A DNA stretch of 64,000 bases from contig JBASFL010000091.1 in assembly GCA_049653005.1 (NCBI GenBank), positions 66,519 through 130,518 of the forward strand. The letters are read 5' to 3'. Below, piece after piece: positions 9,681 through 19,882 of the stretch. Numbering within the stretch: position 1 is the stretch's first letter; the number at the start of each line of letters is the position of its first letter. Under the pieces are notes generated by a model. That model saw only the letters and a list, made by a program, of their open reading frames with translations. It was not told the origin of the DNA and searched no databases. Source of the stretch: UBA2334 sp049653005 (GTDB lineage: Bacteria; Pseudomonadota; Gammaproteobacteria; Burkholderiales; Burkholderiaceae_C). The translations under genes were made by a program, and so were the position numbers.

Positions 9681-11755
9681 CACACGAACTCCACGATGGG
9701 TTGGTCCACCGTCAGGCTTTCGCCCTTGGCCGCCAGCACCTTGCCCACCACGCCATCGGCGGCGGCAAACAGCACGTTTTCCATTTTCATGGCCTCGATC
9801 ACCGCCACACGTTCACCTGCCTGCACCTTCTGGCCGGGTTGCACCGCCACTTCAACCAGCAAACCGGGCATGGGCGACAGCACGTAGCGGCTCATGTCGG
9901 GCGGGGCCTTGAACGGCATGAGGCGGTGCAGCTCGGCCATGCGGGGCGACATGACCAGCGCATCGATCTTGGTGCCGTTGTGCTGCACCTGCAGCACCAG
10001 CGGGTTTTTGGGAATGCCGCGCTCGATTTGGGCGGTGAAAGGCTGGCCGTTCACCGTGCCTTCGATGCGCACATCGTTCAGGCGTGAATCACTGCTGATT
10101 TCATAGCTTGAATCGCCCACCTGTATTGCGGCAGAGCCCGATTTGTTTGTGAATTCGTCCACATGCACATTCACATACTGGTTGGCGCCCGCTGCGCCCA
10201 GCACCACCACGGTGTAGTTGCTGCCCACCTTCACGTCGTAACCGCGCAGCTGGCCGCTGATGCCGGCAGCGCGCTCGCGGCTCTTGCGGCGCACAAAGGC
10301 GGCCAGGGCCACCAGGAAGTTGGGGTCGCTGTGCGGCACGTCCTCGGCCTTGAAGCCTTGGCTGTACTGCTCGGCAATGAAGCCGGTGTTGAACTGGCCC
10401 GACACGAAGCGCGGGTGCGCCAGCAACGCCGCCTGGAACGGGATGTTGCTGCTGATGCCGCGAATGACAAAGCCGTTCAGGGCTTCGCGCATTTTGGCAA
10501 TGGCCTCGGTTCGGTCTTTGCCGTGGACGATGAGCTTGGCAATCATCGAGTCGTAGTACATGGGGATTTCACCGCCATCGACCACACCGGTGTCCACGCG
10601 CACGCCACCAAAGTTGCCATTGGCATACGCCGCGCCTTGCAGCGTTTCTTCGGACTGGTGCAGATCGGTGGCAGGGGGCTGGAAACGCACCAGGCGGCCC
10701 GTGCTGGGCAGGAAGTTGCGGAAGGGGTCTTCCGCGTTGATGCGGCACTCAATGGCCCAGCCTTCGCGCTTCACCTCGGCTTGCGTCAGCGGCAGCTTTT
10801 CGCCAGCGGCCACGCGGATCATCAGCTCCACCAGGTCCAGACCGGTGATGCATTCCGTGACAGGGTGCTCCACTTGGAGACGGGTGTTCATTTCCAGGAA
10901 ATAGAAGTCCTGGTTTTTGCCCACCACGAACTCCACCGTGCCCGCGCTTTCGTAGTTCACGGCCTTGGCCAGGGCCACGGCCTGCTCGCCCATGGCTTTG
11001 CGGGTGGCTTCGCTGATGAAGGGAGACGGTGCCTCTTCAATCACCTTCTGGTGGCGGCGCTGGATGGAGCACTCGCGCTCGTTCAGGTACAGCACGTTGC
11101 CATGGCTGTCGCCGATCAGCTGGATTTCGATGTGGCGAGGCTCTTCCACAAACTTTTCGATGAACACGCGGTCGTCGCCAAAGCTGTTGCGGGCCTCATT
11201 GCGGCAGCTGGTGAAACCTTCAAACGCCTCTTTGTCGTTGAACGCCACGCGCAGGCCTTTGCCACCGCCGCCGGCGCTGGCCTTGATCATCACGGGGTAG
11301 CCAATGCCTTGGGCAATTTCCACGGCCTTTTCAGGCGTTTCGATGGCGTCGTTCACGCCGGGGATGCAGTTCACGCCTGCGGCACCGGCGAGTTTTTTGG
11401 ACTCGATCTTGTCGCCCATCTTGCCGATGGAGTAGTGCTTGGGGCCGATGAAGGTGATGCCCTCTTCTTCCACGCGCTTGGAAAACTCGGCGTTTTCGCT
11501 CAGAAAGCCGTAGCCGGGGTGCACGGCCTGTGCGCCAGTGGCCTTGCAGGCGGCAATGATTTTGTCAGCCAGCAAATAGCTTTCGCGGCTGGGAGCGGGG
11601 CCGATGTTGACGGCCTCGTCGGCCAGCTTGACGTGGCGGGCTTCTTTGTCGGCATCGGAATACACCGCCACGGTTTTGATGCCCATTTTGCGGGCGGTGG
11701 CGATGACGCGGCAGGCGATTTCGCCACGGTTGGCGATCAGGATTTTGGTGAACAT
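9680..11755 (-). CDS. pccA: Propionyl/acetyl-CoA carboxylase alpha subunit (biotin carboxylase + BCCP)
   Basis: Carboxylates its own biotin with ATP and bicarbonate and passes the carboxyl to PccB, turning propionyl-CoA into methylmalonyl-CoA. The 691-aa product has the biotin carboxylase start MFTKILIANRGEIACRVI, an ATP-grasp Gly-rich loop KASAGGGGKGL, RDCS-like substrate motifs (NERECSIQRRHQK), a BT linker domain, and a C-terminal biotinyl domain with EAMKMEN (biotin Lys about residue 657). Start ATG 11755 is set by the family N-terminus; the 97-codon open extension upstream reads through the intergenic repeat elements and is not real. pccB lies 310 bp upstream, separated by two large hairpin elements. 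Confidence 0.93.
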   Translation of the reverse strand: MFTKILIANRGEIACRVIATARKMGIKTVAVYSDADKEARHVKLADEAVNIGPAPSRESYLLADKIIAACKATGAQAVHPGYGFLSENAEFSKRVEEEGITFIGPKHYSIGKMGDKIESKKLAGAAGVNCIPGVNDAIETPEKAVEIAQGIGYPVMIKASAGGGGKGLRVAFNDKEAFEGFTSCRNEARNSFGDDRVFIEKFVEEPRHIEIQLIGDSHGNVLYLNERECSIQRRHQKVIEEAPSPFISEATRKAMGEQAVALAKAVNYESAGTVEFVVGKNQDFYFLEMNTRLQVEHPVTECITGLDLVELMIRVAAGEKLPLTQAEVKREGWAIECRINAEDPFRNFLPSTGRLVRFQPPATDLHQSEETLQGAAYANGNFGGVRVDTGVVDGGEIPMYYDSMIAKLIVHGKDRTEAIAKMREALNGFVIRGISSNIPFQAALLAHPRFVSGQFNTGFIAEQYSQGFKAEDVPHSDPNFLVALAAFVRRKSRERAAGISGQLRGYDVKVGSNYTVVVLGAAGANQYVNVHVDEFTNKSGSAAIQVGDSSYEISSDSRLNDVRIEGTVNGQPFTAQIERGIPKNPLVLQVQHNGTKIDALVMSPRMAELHRLMPFKAPPDMSRYVLSPMPGLLVEVAVQPGQKVQAGERVAVIEAMKMENVLFAAADGVVGKVLAAKGESLTVDQPIVEFV

Positions 11756-11814
11756 GTGCAGTCTCCTAGTCGGAAATTCGGTTGTGGTGCTCAGGCTTGG
11801 GCTGGACCCGCAAT

Positions 11815-11896
11815 GGGTGCGGCGTGTCCGCCTCCGCTCATGTCCCCCGCCCTGCGGGCTCCTCCTTGACTTCGCTGCGGCGAACACGCCGCACCC
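11815..11896 (+). repeat. Intergenic hairpin element, copy A
   Basis: Arms 11815-11832 and 11879-11896 are complementary over 18 bp with one mismatch (GGGTGCGGCGTG...). The 46-nt core between them contains TGTCCCCC, CTGCG, GCTCCTCCTT and a final TGC, all in the same order as in copy B on the opposite strand, although the arms of the two copies differ in sequence. Confidence 0.75.
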
Positions 11897-11943
11897 GTTG
11901 CTGCGAAGGAAGACTTGTACTGAGCGGTGGCATGCCAAGCACC

Positions 11944-12035
11944 CTGGATCGGGTGGGCTGGGCGTTTTGCGCAGGTAAAGGAGGAGCGCGCAGCGAGGGG
12001 GACACGGAGCAAAACGCCCAGCCCACCCGATCCAG
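11944..12035 (-). repeat. Intergenic hairpin element, copy B
   Basis: A perfect 27-bp inverted repeat (11944-11970 with 12009-12035; arm begins CTGGATCGGGTGGGCTGGGC) encloses a 38-nt core. Read on the minus strand the core matches copy A: TCCG, TGTCCCCC, CTGCG, GCTCCTCCTT, TGC. A 27-bp arm is far longer than an ordinary terminator, and no T-run follows. Confidence 0.85.
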
Positions 12036-12065
12036 CGCCCACACAAGCCTTACCCATGGCAAAAC

Positions 12066-13598
12066 TCACAGCGGAATGTTCCCGTGCTTGCGCCAGGGGT
12101 TTTCCAGCTTCTTGTCTTTCAACATCACCAGAGAACGGCAGATGCGCTTGCGCGTTTCGTGCGGCAGGATCACGTCGTCGATGAAGCCACGGGCACCGGC
12201 CACAAACGGGTTTGCAAAGCGGGCTTTGTATTCGGCCTCTTTGGCGGCCAGTTTGGCGGGGTCGCCCTTGTCTTCGCGGAAGATGATTTCCACCGCGCCC
12301 TTGGCACCCATCACCGCAATTTCGGCGTTGGGCCAGGCCAGGTTCACGTCGCCGCGCAGGTGCTTGGAGGCCATCACGTCATACGCGCCGCCGTAGGCTT
12401 TGCGGGTGATGACGGTGATTTTCGGCACCGTGCACTCGGCATACGCGTACAGCAGCTTGGCACCGTGTTTGATGATGCCGCCGTACTCTTGGCTGGTGCC
12501 GGGCATGAAACCGGGCACGTCCACAAAGGTGATGACGGGAATGTTGAACGCATCGCAAAAGCGCACAAAACGCGCGGCCTTGATGGAGCTTTTGATGTCC
12601 AGGCAACCGGCCAGCACCAGCGGCTGGTTGGCCACGATGCCCACGGTCTGGCCGTCCATGCGGGCAAAACCGATGAGGATGTTTTTGGCGTAGTCGGGCT
12701 GCAGCTCGAAGAAGTCGCCATCGTCCACGGTTTTGACGATCAGCTCCTTCATGTCGTAGGGCTTGTTGGGGTTGTCGGGCACCAGCGTGTCCAGGCTCAG
12801 CTCCATGCGGCTGATGGGGTCGCCGCTTTGGCGCACGGGCGCTTTTTCGCGGTTGTTCAGCGGCAGGTAGTTGTACAGACGGCGCAGCATCAGCAGCGCT
12901 TCCACGTCGTTTTCAAAAGCCATGTCGGCCACACCGCTCTTGGTGGTGTGCGTCACCGCGCCGCCGAGTTCTTCGGCGGTCACTTCTTCGTGCGTCACGG
13001 TTTTCACCACCTCGGGGCCGGTGACGAACATGTAGCTGCTGTCTTTCACCATGAAGATGAAGTCGGTCATGGCGGGGGAATACACCGCACCACCGGCCGA
13101 GGGGCCCATGATCATGCTGATTTGCGGGATGACACCGCTGGCCATCACGTTGCGCTGGAACACGTCGGCATAGCCGCCCAAGCTGGCCACGCCCTCTTGA
13201 ATGCGGGCACCGCCCGAGTCGTTCAAACCGATGACGGGTGCGCCGACCTTCATGGCCTGGTCCATCACCTTGCAGATTTTTTCGGCATGCGCCTCAGACA
13301 GCGCGCCACCGAACACGGTGAAATCCTGGCTGAACACGAACACCAGGCGGCCGTTGATCATGCCGTAGCCCGTGACCACGCCATCGCCGGGAATTTTCTG
13401 GTCTTGCATGCCAAAGTCGGTGCAACGATGCTCGACAAACATGTCCCACTCTTCAAACGTGCCCTCGTCCAGCAGCACCTCCAGGCGCTCGCGGGCGGTG
13501 AGCTTTCCCTTTTTGTGTTGCGCGTCAATGCGCTTTTGGCCTCCGCCCAGGCGGGCTGCGGCGCGCTTTTCTTCCAGTTGTTGAAGGATGTCTTGCAT
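12066..13598 (-). CDS. pccB: Propionyl-CoA carboxylase beta subunit (carboxyltransferase)
   Basis: Transfers the carboxyl group from biotin to propionyl-CoA (or acetyl-CoA) to form (S)-methylmalonyl-CoA. The 510-aa product starts MQDILQQLEEKRAAARLGGG and has both crotonase-like carboxyltransferase halves, with oxyanion-forming Gly-rich segments (NDSGGARIQEGVASLGGYAD, MGPSAGGAVYSPA, VPGFMPGTSQEYGGIIKHGA) and the C-terminal AYGGAYDVMASKHLRGD block. The length is normal for PccB. It sits between meaB upstream and pccA downstream in the propionate operon. Confidence 0.94.
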   Translation of the reverse strand: MQDILQQLEEKRAAARLGGGQKRIDAQHKKGKLTARERLEVLLDEGTFEEWDMFVEHRCTDFGMQDQKIPGDGVVTGYGMINGRLVFVFSQDFTVFGGALSEAHAEKICKVMDQAMKVGAPVIGLNDSGGARIQEGVASLGGYADVFQRNVMASGVIPQISMIMGPSAGGAVYSPAMTDFIFMVKDSSYMFVTGPEVVKTVTHEEVTAEELGGAVTHTTKSGVADMAFENDVEALLMLRRLYNYLPLNNREKAPVRQSGDPISRMELSLDTLVPDNPNKPYDMKELIVKTVDDGDFFELQPDYAKNILIGFARMDGQTVGIVANQPLVLAGCLDIKSSIKAARFVRFCDAFNIPVITFVDVPGFMPGTSQEYGGIIKHGAKLLYAYAECTVPKITVITRKAYGGAYDVMASKHLRGDVNLAWPNAEIAVMGAKGAVEIIFREDKGDPAKLAAKEAEYKARFANPFVAGARGFIDDVILPHETRKRICRSLVMLKDKKLENPWRKHGNIPL

Positions 13599-13659
13599 GG
13601 TGGGCTCTTTCTGACGGGCGGAAAAGGGATAAAAAAGGGGTAAAAAAGACTAAATTTAA

Positions 13660-13700
13660 ATAGCTGACAAGTGAACAGGGTCAAGCGCTAGAGGCACTTT
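13660..13700 (+). repeat. Dispersed ATAGC-N16-TCAAGCG element, copy 1
   Basis: In the pccB-meaB spacer: ATAGC at 13660-13664, 16 bases, then TCAAGCGCTAGAGGC from 13681. The same spacing and right half recur at 25034 and 28896, and inverted at 62133-62172. I see no gene in this 113-bp spacer. Confidence 0.7.
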
Positions 13701-13711
13701 TTATTCATAAA

Positions 13712-14740
13712 TCAATGCACGCCCGAGGCAGGTGAGCGTTCTGCATAGAGGTTCAGCAGGCTGCGCGCAGCGGTGGACGCGGCCACATCGCCCGCCGCCA
13801 CCTGCGCGGTGAGTGCATCCAGCTGCGCGCGCACGGCGGGGTGCTGGCGAAAAGCCAGCTTCAGCCCGGCGTCGATGCGCTCCCACATCCAGGCTTGGGC
13901 CTGGTGGTGACGGCGTGAGGCCAGTCGGCCATTGGCGGTTTGCAGGCGTTGGAAGTTGAGCACTTCGGTCCAAAAACCGTCAACGCCTTGGTTTTGCAAA
14001 GCGCTGAGCTTCAGCACCTTGGGGTGCCAAGCTGTGGCATCGGCATGGGCATGACCCAAAGCGCCACCATGCATACCCAGCAGTTGCAGGGCGCTGGTGA
14101 CTTGCAGCTCAGCCCGGGTGGCGGCCAGAGGGTCGATGTCGGCTTTGTTGATGACCACCAGGTCGGCCAGCTCCATCACGCCTTTTTTAATGGCCTGCAG
14201 GTCGTCGCCGGCATTGGGCAGTTGCAGCAGACAGAACATGTCGGTCATGTTGGCCACGGCCGTTTCGCTCTGGCCCACGCCCACGGTTTCCACCAGCACG
14301 ACGCTGTAACCGGCGGCTTCGCACACCAGCATGCTTTCGCGGGTTTTTTCGGCCACGCCGCCCAGCGTGCCGCTGCTGGGGCTGGGGCGGATGTAGGCCT
14401 GCGGGTGCACCGACAAAAATTCCATACGGGTTTTGTCACCCAAAATGCTACCGCCCGACACCGTGCTGGAAGGGTCCACCGCCAGCACCGCCACGCGGTG
14501 GCCCAGGCCAATCAGGTACAGGCCCAGCGCCTCGATGAACGTGCTTTTGCCCACGCCCGGCACACCACTGATGCCCAGCCGCAGCGCCTTGCCGGTGTGC
14601 GGCAACATGGCGGTCAGCAGCTCGTCGGCCTGGGCACGGTGGTCGGTGCGGGTGGACTCCAGCAGCGTGATGGCCTTGGCCATGGCACGGCGCTGCTGGG
14701 CGGGGTTGCCGCTGACGATGTGGTCGAGCAAGGGGGTCAT
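13712..14740 (-). CDS. meaB: Methylmalonyl-CoA mutase-associated GTPase MeaB
   Basis: G3E-family GTPase that gates adenosylcobalamin loading into methylmalonyl-CoA mutase and protects or rescues the enzyme from inactivation. The 342-aa product has the P-loop GVPGVGKS at residues 59-66, the switch segment VVLVETVGVGQSE and the guanine-specificity motif NKAD. The ATG overlaps the vapC stop (ATGA), so its translation is coupled to the toxin gene. In most genomes meaB sits next to the mutase; here vapBC is wedged between them. Confidence 0.93.
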   Translation of the reverse strand: MTPLLDHIVSGNPAQQRRAMAKAITLLESTRTDHRAQADELLTAMLPHTGKALRLGISGVPGVGKSTFIEALGLYLIGLGHRVAVLAVDPSSTVSGGSILGDKTRMEFLSVHPQAYIRPSPSSGTLGGVAEKTRESMLVCEAAGYSVVLVETVGVGQSETAVANMTDMFCLLQLPNAGDDLQAIKKGVMELADLVVINKADIDPLAATRAELQVTSALQLLGMHGGALGHAHADATAWHPKVLKLSALQNQGVDGFWTEVLNFQRLQTANGRLASRRHHQAQAWMWERIDAGLKLAFRQHPAVRAQLDALTAQVAAGDVAASTAARSLLNLYAERSPASGVH

Positions 14741-15153
14741 GCGGCCCAGTTCTCCAGCTTCAATCCGTCGATGCGCTCGAACTCGCGGGTGTTGTTGGTG
14801 ACCAGCGTTAGGTTTGCAGCCAAAGCATGTGCAGCTATCAGCAAATCCAGCTCACCAATCGGTGTGCCCGCTTGCTTCAACGACTGTCGGTGCTGCCCGT
14901 AAATCCAAATGGCGTTAGAAGGCCACGGTTGAACCTCAATGGCGTTCAAAAAGCGCGTTAATGACGCTTGGTTCTTTTCCCGGTGCTCCACAGCGCTTCT
15001 GGCCACACCAAATGCCAATTCGGCGGCAACGATGGCACTGACGCACAAGCCATCCTGTTTGGCACGCTGCATGCGGCGAAGCACATCGGGGTGATGCTTC
15101 ATGGCGTAAATGCACATATTGGTATCAAGCAAATACTTCACAGCAGCGCTCAC
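14737..15153 (-). CDS. vapC: PIN-domain ribonuclease toxin, VapC family
   Basis: Putative RNA-cleaving toxin of a type II toxin-antitoxin pair. The 138-aa product has the PIN signature: YLLDTNMCIYAMK with acidic Asp10, a central Glu in VAAELAFGV, and GELDLLIAAHALA followed by LVTNNTREFERI carrying the remaining acidic residues. All catalytic positions look intact. It overlaps the antitoxin stop at one end (ATGA, 15150-15153) and the meaB start at the other (14737-14740). VapC proteins of this fold usually cut initiator tRNA or 23S rRNA; the target here is unknown. Confidence 0.9.
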   Translation of the reverse strand: MSAAVKYLLDTNMCIYAMKHHPDVLRRMQRAKQDGLCVSAIVAAELAFGVARSAVEHREKNQASLTRFLNAIEVQPWPSNAIWIYGQHRQSLKQAGTPIGELDLLIAAHALAANLTLVTNNTREFERIDGLKLENWAA

Positions 15154-15443
15154 TTTGAATGCGGCAAAGGGTCATCGAAGGACAGGATGTCGTCCGCATC
15201 AAGCGTGTGCTCCCGCTCTATAAAGTCCATGCCTTCAAAGCCGCTCAAGGCTTGCGTTACTTCAACCCACCATTCGTCGTCGGTCAACTTTGGGCGCAAC
15301 ACGAGCGCATTCCCCACCTTTTCGATGGTGACTTCGTCCGTGTCAAACCGAAACGCCTTGGGCAGGCGCACGGCCTGGCTTCGACCAGTGGTGAACACTT
15401 TGGCGGTGGCCAGGGTTTGGCGGGGAACGGTGGCGGTGGTCAT
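15150..15443 (-). CDS. vapB: Antitoxin, VapB family (SpoVT/AbrB fold)
   Basis: A 97-aa antitoxin expected to bind VapC and its own promoter. The N-terminal swapped-hairpin DNA-binding domain is recognisable in AKVFTTGRSQAVRLPKAFRF (residues 14-33), followed by DTDEVTIEKVGNALVLRPK. The acidic C-terminal part (TLDADDILSFDDPLPHSK) is the probable toxin-binding tail. The gene starts only 68 bp after the mutase stop, so it could be read from the mutase promoter, from an own promoter in the AT-rich 15460-15500 stretch, or both. Confidence 0.88.
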   Translation of the reverse strand: MTTATVPRQTLATAKVFTTGRSQAVRLPKAFRFDTDEVTIEKVGNALVLRPKLTDDEWWVEVTQALSGFEGMDFIEREHTLDADDILSFDDPLPHSK

Positions 15444-15511
15444 GGTGTGGCTTTCTGCATTTGATACATATCAAAAATATATACCAAATCAACCCCTCAC
15501 GCAGTGATCAT

Positions 15512-17662
<2,151 letters not shown>

Positions 17663-17766
17663 GGGCAGACCTCGGCAGTGCAACAGGGAATGGGGTGAGA
17701 CCCCGGCATTTTACGTGATTCATAATTATTCATTCAAAAATTGCCGAGGTCTTACAATCGCGGCCC
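17663..17766. promoter_or_regulatory. Divergent mcm-gntR promoter region with ATTCAT repeats
   Basis: The 104-bp spacer is strikingly AT-rich in its middle. ATTCAT occurs at 17718-17723 and again at 17728-17733, exactly 10 bp apart (one helical turn), with ATTCA starting at 17732. This is a reasonable candidate operator for the divergently encoded GntR/FCD regulator, overlapping where promoters for both genes should lie. The site assignment is inference. Confidence 0.45.
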
Positions 17767-18420
17767 ATGTCGCCTCCCGCCGTTGCCAACGCCCCCACCC
17801 TGTCCACCCGCGCCCTGTATGAAGAGGTGGCCGAGTTGCTGCGCCAGCGCATTTTCAGCCGCGCGCTGGAGCCCGGCAGCTGGATTGACGAGTTGCGGAT
17901 TGCCGAAGAACTGGGCATCAGCCGCACACCGCTGCGCGAAGCGCTGAAGGTGTTGGCCGCCGAAGGGCTGGTGACCATGAAAGTGCGCCGGGGTGCTTAC
18001 GTGACCGAGGTGTCCGAACAAGACCTGCGCGATGTCTACCACCTGCTGGCCCTGCTGGAGAGCGACGCCGCCGCAGTGGTGGCCACCACCGCCACCGACG
18101 CCCAGCTGACCGACCTGCAAGCCCTGCACCAGGAGCTTGAAAACGCCGTCACCGACCGCGACCGCTTTTTCACCATCAACGAGCGCTTTCACATGCGGCT
18201 GCTGGCGTTGGCCAACAACCGCTGGCGCGACCAGATGGTGGGCGATTTGCGCAAGGTCATGAAGCTCAACCGCCACAACTCGCTGTTCAAAAGCGGGCGG
18301 CTGCAAGAGTCGTTGGCCGAACACCGGGCCATTGTGGCGGCGCTGGTGGCACGCCAGGCCAGTGAAGCGGCCAAGCGCATGCGCGAGCACTTTGCCAACG
18401 GCTTGCAGGCGGCCAACTGA
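17767..18420 (+). CDS. GntR-family transcriptional regulator (FCD domain)
   Basis: A 217-aa FadR-subfamily regulator. The N-terminal winged helix is clear (YEEVAELLRQRIF...ELRIAEELGISRTPLREALKVLAAEGLV), followed by an all-helical FCD ligand domain with metal- and ligand-binding His residues in NERFHMRLL and AEHRAIVAAL. Such proteins commonly sense organic acids or acyl compounds. Divergent orientation from the mutase suggests it controls the propionyl-CoA operon, perhaps in response to a pathway metabolite; that is inferred from position. A bidirectional terminator follows. Confidence 0.88.
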   Translation: MSPPAVANAPTLSTRALYEEVAELLRQRIFSRALEPGSWIDELRIAEELGISRTPLREALKVLAAEGLVTMKVRRGAYVTEVSEQDLRDVYHLLALLESDAAAVVATTATDAQLTDLQALHQELENAVTDRDRFFTINERFHMRLLALANNRWRDQMVGDLRKVMKLNRHNSLFKSGRLQESLAEHRAIVAALVARQASEAAKRMREHFANGLQAAN

Positions 18421-18430
18421 AAGCAGAGCT

Positions 18431-18466
18431 AAAAAGCCATACCCACCAAGCGCTGGGTGCCTTTTT
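18431..18466. terminator. Bidirectional terminator between gntR and exoD
   Basis: AAAAAGCC...ACCCA and TGGGT...GCCTTTTT form a hairpin bordered by A- and T-runs on either side, placed between the convergent gntR-type and exoD-type genes. Confidence 0.6.
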
Positions 18467-18500
18467 CATTCATTTTTTCACAACGGGCAACGGGCAACGG

Positions 18501-19076
18501 TCAAGGGCCCAGAAAACCGGCAGCCAACACGCCCAGCCCCGCCGTGATGCCCAGCGCCACGCCACCGGTGGCCAGCCCGGCCAACACGGCCAACCCGTCG
18601 CGAAACACCAGGCCCAGGCCCAGCAGCACCAGGGCCACGGCAGGCAAGACATTGCCAAACGGAATGGGCAGAAAAATCAGCACCGCCATCGCGGCCACCC
18701 AGGCGGCCATCCAATGCCGGTGCACCGCATGGGTCAGCCCCGTCAGGCGCTCGCGCGCCAACGTGGCGGCCCTGGCATACACCCAGGCCAGCACATGCAA
18801 CACCCGCACCGCCGCCTGTGTGGGCAAACTCAGCCGGGCCACGCGGGCGGGCAACTGGCAGGTGTGATCGCCCCGCCACATCCACACCGCAGATGCGGCA
18901 ATCCCCCAGGCCAACACTGTGCCCACCCCGGGCAACGGCAACAAACAAGGCGCGGCCAGCAGCACCAACAGCGCGCCTTGCGTGGCCTGGCCGTGCAACG
19001 CGGCCAAATCGGCCACCGTCACGCTGGGGTGTGGCAGTTGGGAGGCCGCCTCTTTCAATGCGTCGTGCAACCGCAT
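18501..19076 (-). CDS. ExoD-family membrane protein
   Basis: A 191-aa integral membrane protein of the ExoD family, named from a Rhizobium exopolysaccharide locus but of unclear biochemical role. An N-terminal soluble helix (MRLHDALKEAASQLPHPSVTVADLAALHG) precedes four or five hydrophobic segments, including ALLVLLAAPCLLPLPGVGT (the typical proline-rich ExoD segment), AAWVAAMAVLIFLPIPFGN and a C-terminal Gly/Leu-rich pair. It stands alone, followed by a zinc-ribbon gene upstream on the same strand. Confidence 0.75.
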   Translation of the reverse strand: MRLHDALKEAASQLPHPSVTVADLAALHGQATQGALLVLLAAPCLLPLPGVGTVLAWGIAASAVWMWRGDHTCQLPARVARLSLPTQAAVRVLHVLAWVYARAATLARERLTGLTHAVHRHWMAAWVAAMAVLIFLPIPFGNVLPAVALVLLGLGLVFRDGLAVLAGLATGGVALGITAGLGVLAAGFLGP

Positions 19077-19100
19077 GGCAGGTGCCTTGGGTTCAGGCGG

Positions 19101-19409
19101 TCAGTCAAAAATGTCGCTCAGCCACGACTTTTTGCGCTTGTACGCGCCCGGGTGTCCCCGGTGCGGCTGGAAGTCGGAGTCCTCAAAGTCGGGGCGCCGG
19201 TGGTGCTGCTGGGCGGCATAGGCGGGGGGCTGGGCCGGCGGCGCAACCTGTGCAGGCGCTTGGGCCGCTGCACGGTCCATCAGCTTGTCCAGCTCACCAC
19301 GGTCCAGCCACACGCCTCGGCATTGGGGGCAGTAGTCAATTTCCACGCCTTGGCGTTCGGTCATCACCAGGTCCACGCCGGCACAGGTGTGGGTGTTGGG
19401 GCATTTCAT
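19101..19409 (-). CDS. TFIIB-type zinc-ribbon protein
   Basis: A 102-aa soluble protein. The N-terminal zinc ribbon is of the zf-TFIIB type: MKCPNTHTCAGVDLVMTER then DYCPQCRGVWLDRGELDKLM. The rest is a disordered, Ala/Pro- and His-rich linker (AQAPAQVAPPAQ) ending in a conserved basic-aromatic tail KRKKSWLSDIFD. Start ATG 19409 has a strong CAGGAG Shine-Dalgarno and begins directly with the first Cys motif. It lies 13 bp after the hibernation-factor-like gene, so the two probably form an operon. The function of this family is not established. Confidence 0.78.
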   Translation of the reverse strand: MKCPNTHTCAGVDLVMTERQGVEIDYCPQCRGVWLDRGELDKLMDRAAAQAPAQVAPPAQPPAYAAQQHHRRPDFEDSDFQPHRGHPGAYKRKKSWLSDIFD

Positions 19410-19422
19410 GGGGGCTCCTGGG

Positions 19423-19770
19423 TCAAACGGTTTGCTGGGCAGACACCACACCCGGCTTCTGCGCGGGCTGGGGCTTGCGGCTGTTGACCCGGCGGGTCAA
19501 CGCATGGGCCGCGCGGGACAGGGCCATGTCCAGCGTGGCGCGCCAGTCGCCCCCGCGCGACGACACCACCAGCACCCCGCCACTGGCGGTGCTGAGCTGG
19601 ATTTGGCATTGCTTGTCCACCCCACCGCGTGGCCCGTTCAAATCTTTCAGCCGCACCACCGCGCGGCTGACCACGCCAGACAGCCGCTGGGTGGCAAAAC
19701 GCACACGGGCCTCCACCCATTCGCGGATGGCTTGGGCGTCGGGGTGCTGGGTTTGAACGACTACTTCCAT
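19423..19770 (-). CDS. HPF/RaiA-like ribosome-associated protein
   Basis: A 115-aa protein with the S30AE beta-alpha-beta-beta-beta-alpha pattern: MEVVVQTQHPDAQAIREWVEARVRFATQRL, VSRAVVRLKDLNGPRGGVDKQCQI, and a final helix DMALSRAAHALTRRV followed by a basic tail. Members bind the 30S subunit in stationary phase or cold and block translation or form 100S dimers. It is short, lacking the C-terminal dimerisation domain of long HPF. Start ATG 19770 has AAAGGAGC upstream. It is divergent from the LysR gene. Confidence 0.75.
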   Translation of the reverse strand: MEVVVQTQHPDAQAIREWVEARVRFATQRLSGVVSRAVVRLKDLNGPRGGVDKQCQIQLSTASGGVLVVSSRGGDWRATLDMALSRAAHALTRRVNSRKPQPAQKPGVVSAQQTV

Positions 19771-19882
19771 GGCATTGCTCCTTTGAAAACAAACAAGAAC
19801 CTGCATGGTGTGCCCACAAACACTTCTAAAAAATAAACGAAAGCCTGATAATCATTCTGTCTTTGCCGATATTTAAAAACCC

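Larger units (their letters stand above)
11756..12065. other. 310-bp pccA-pccB spacer filled by two hairpin elements
   Basis: No gene is seen. Most of the spacer is occupied by two long inverted-repeat elements (11815-11896 and 11944-12035) in opposite orientation, described separately. An operon transcript from pccB to pccA would have to cross both. Confidence 0.7.

Noticed and set aside
11756..12046. N-terminal extension of pccA by 97 codons
   Set aside because: The extension is read through the intergenic hairpin elements; the family N-terminus MFTKILIANRGEIA begins at 11755.
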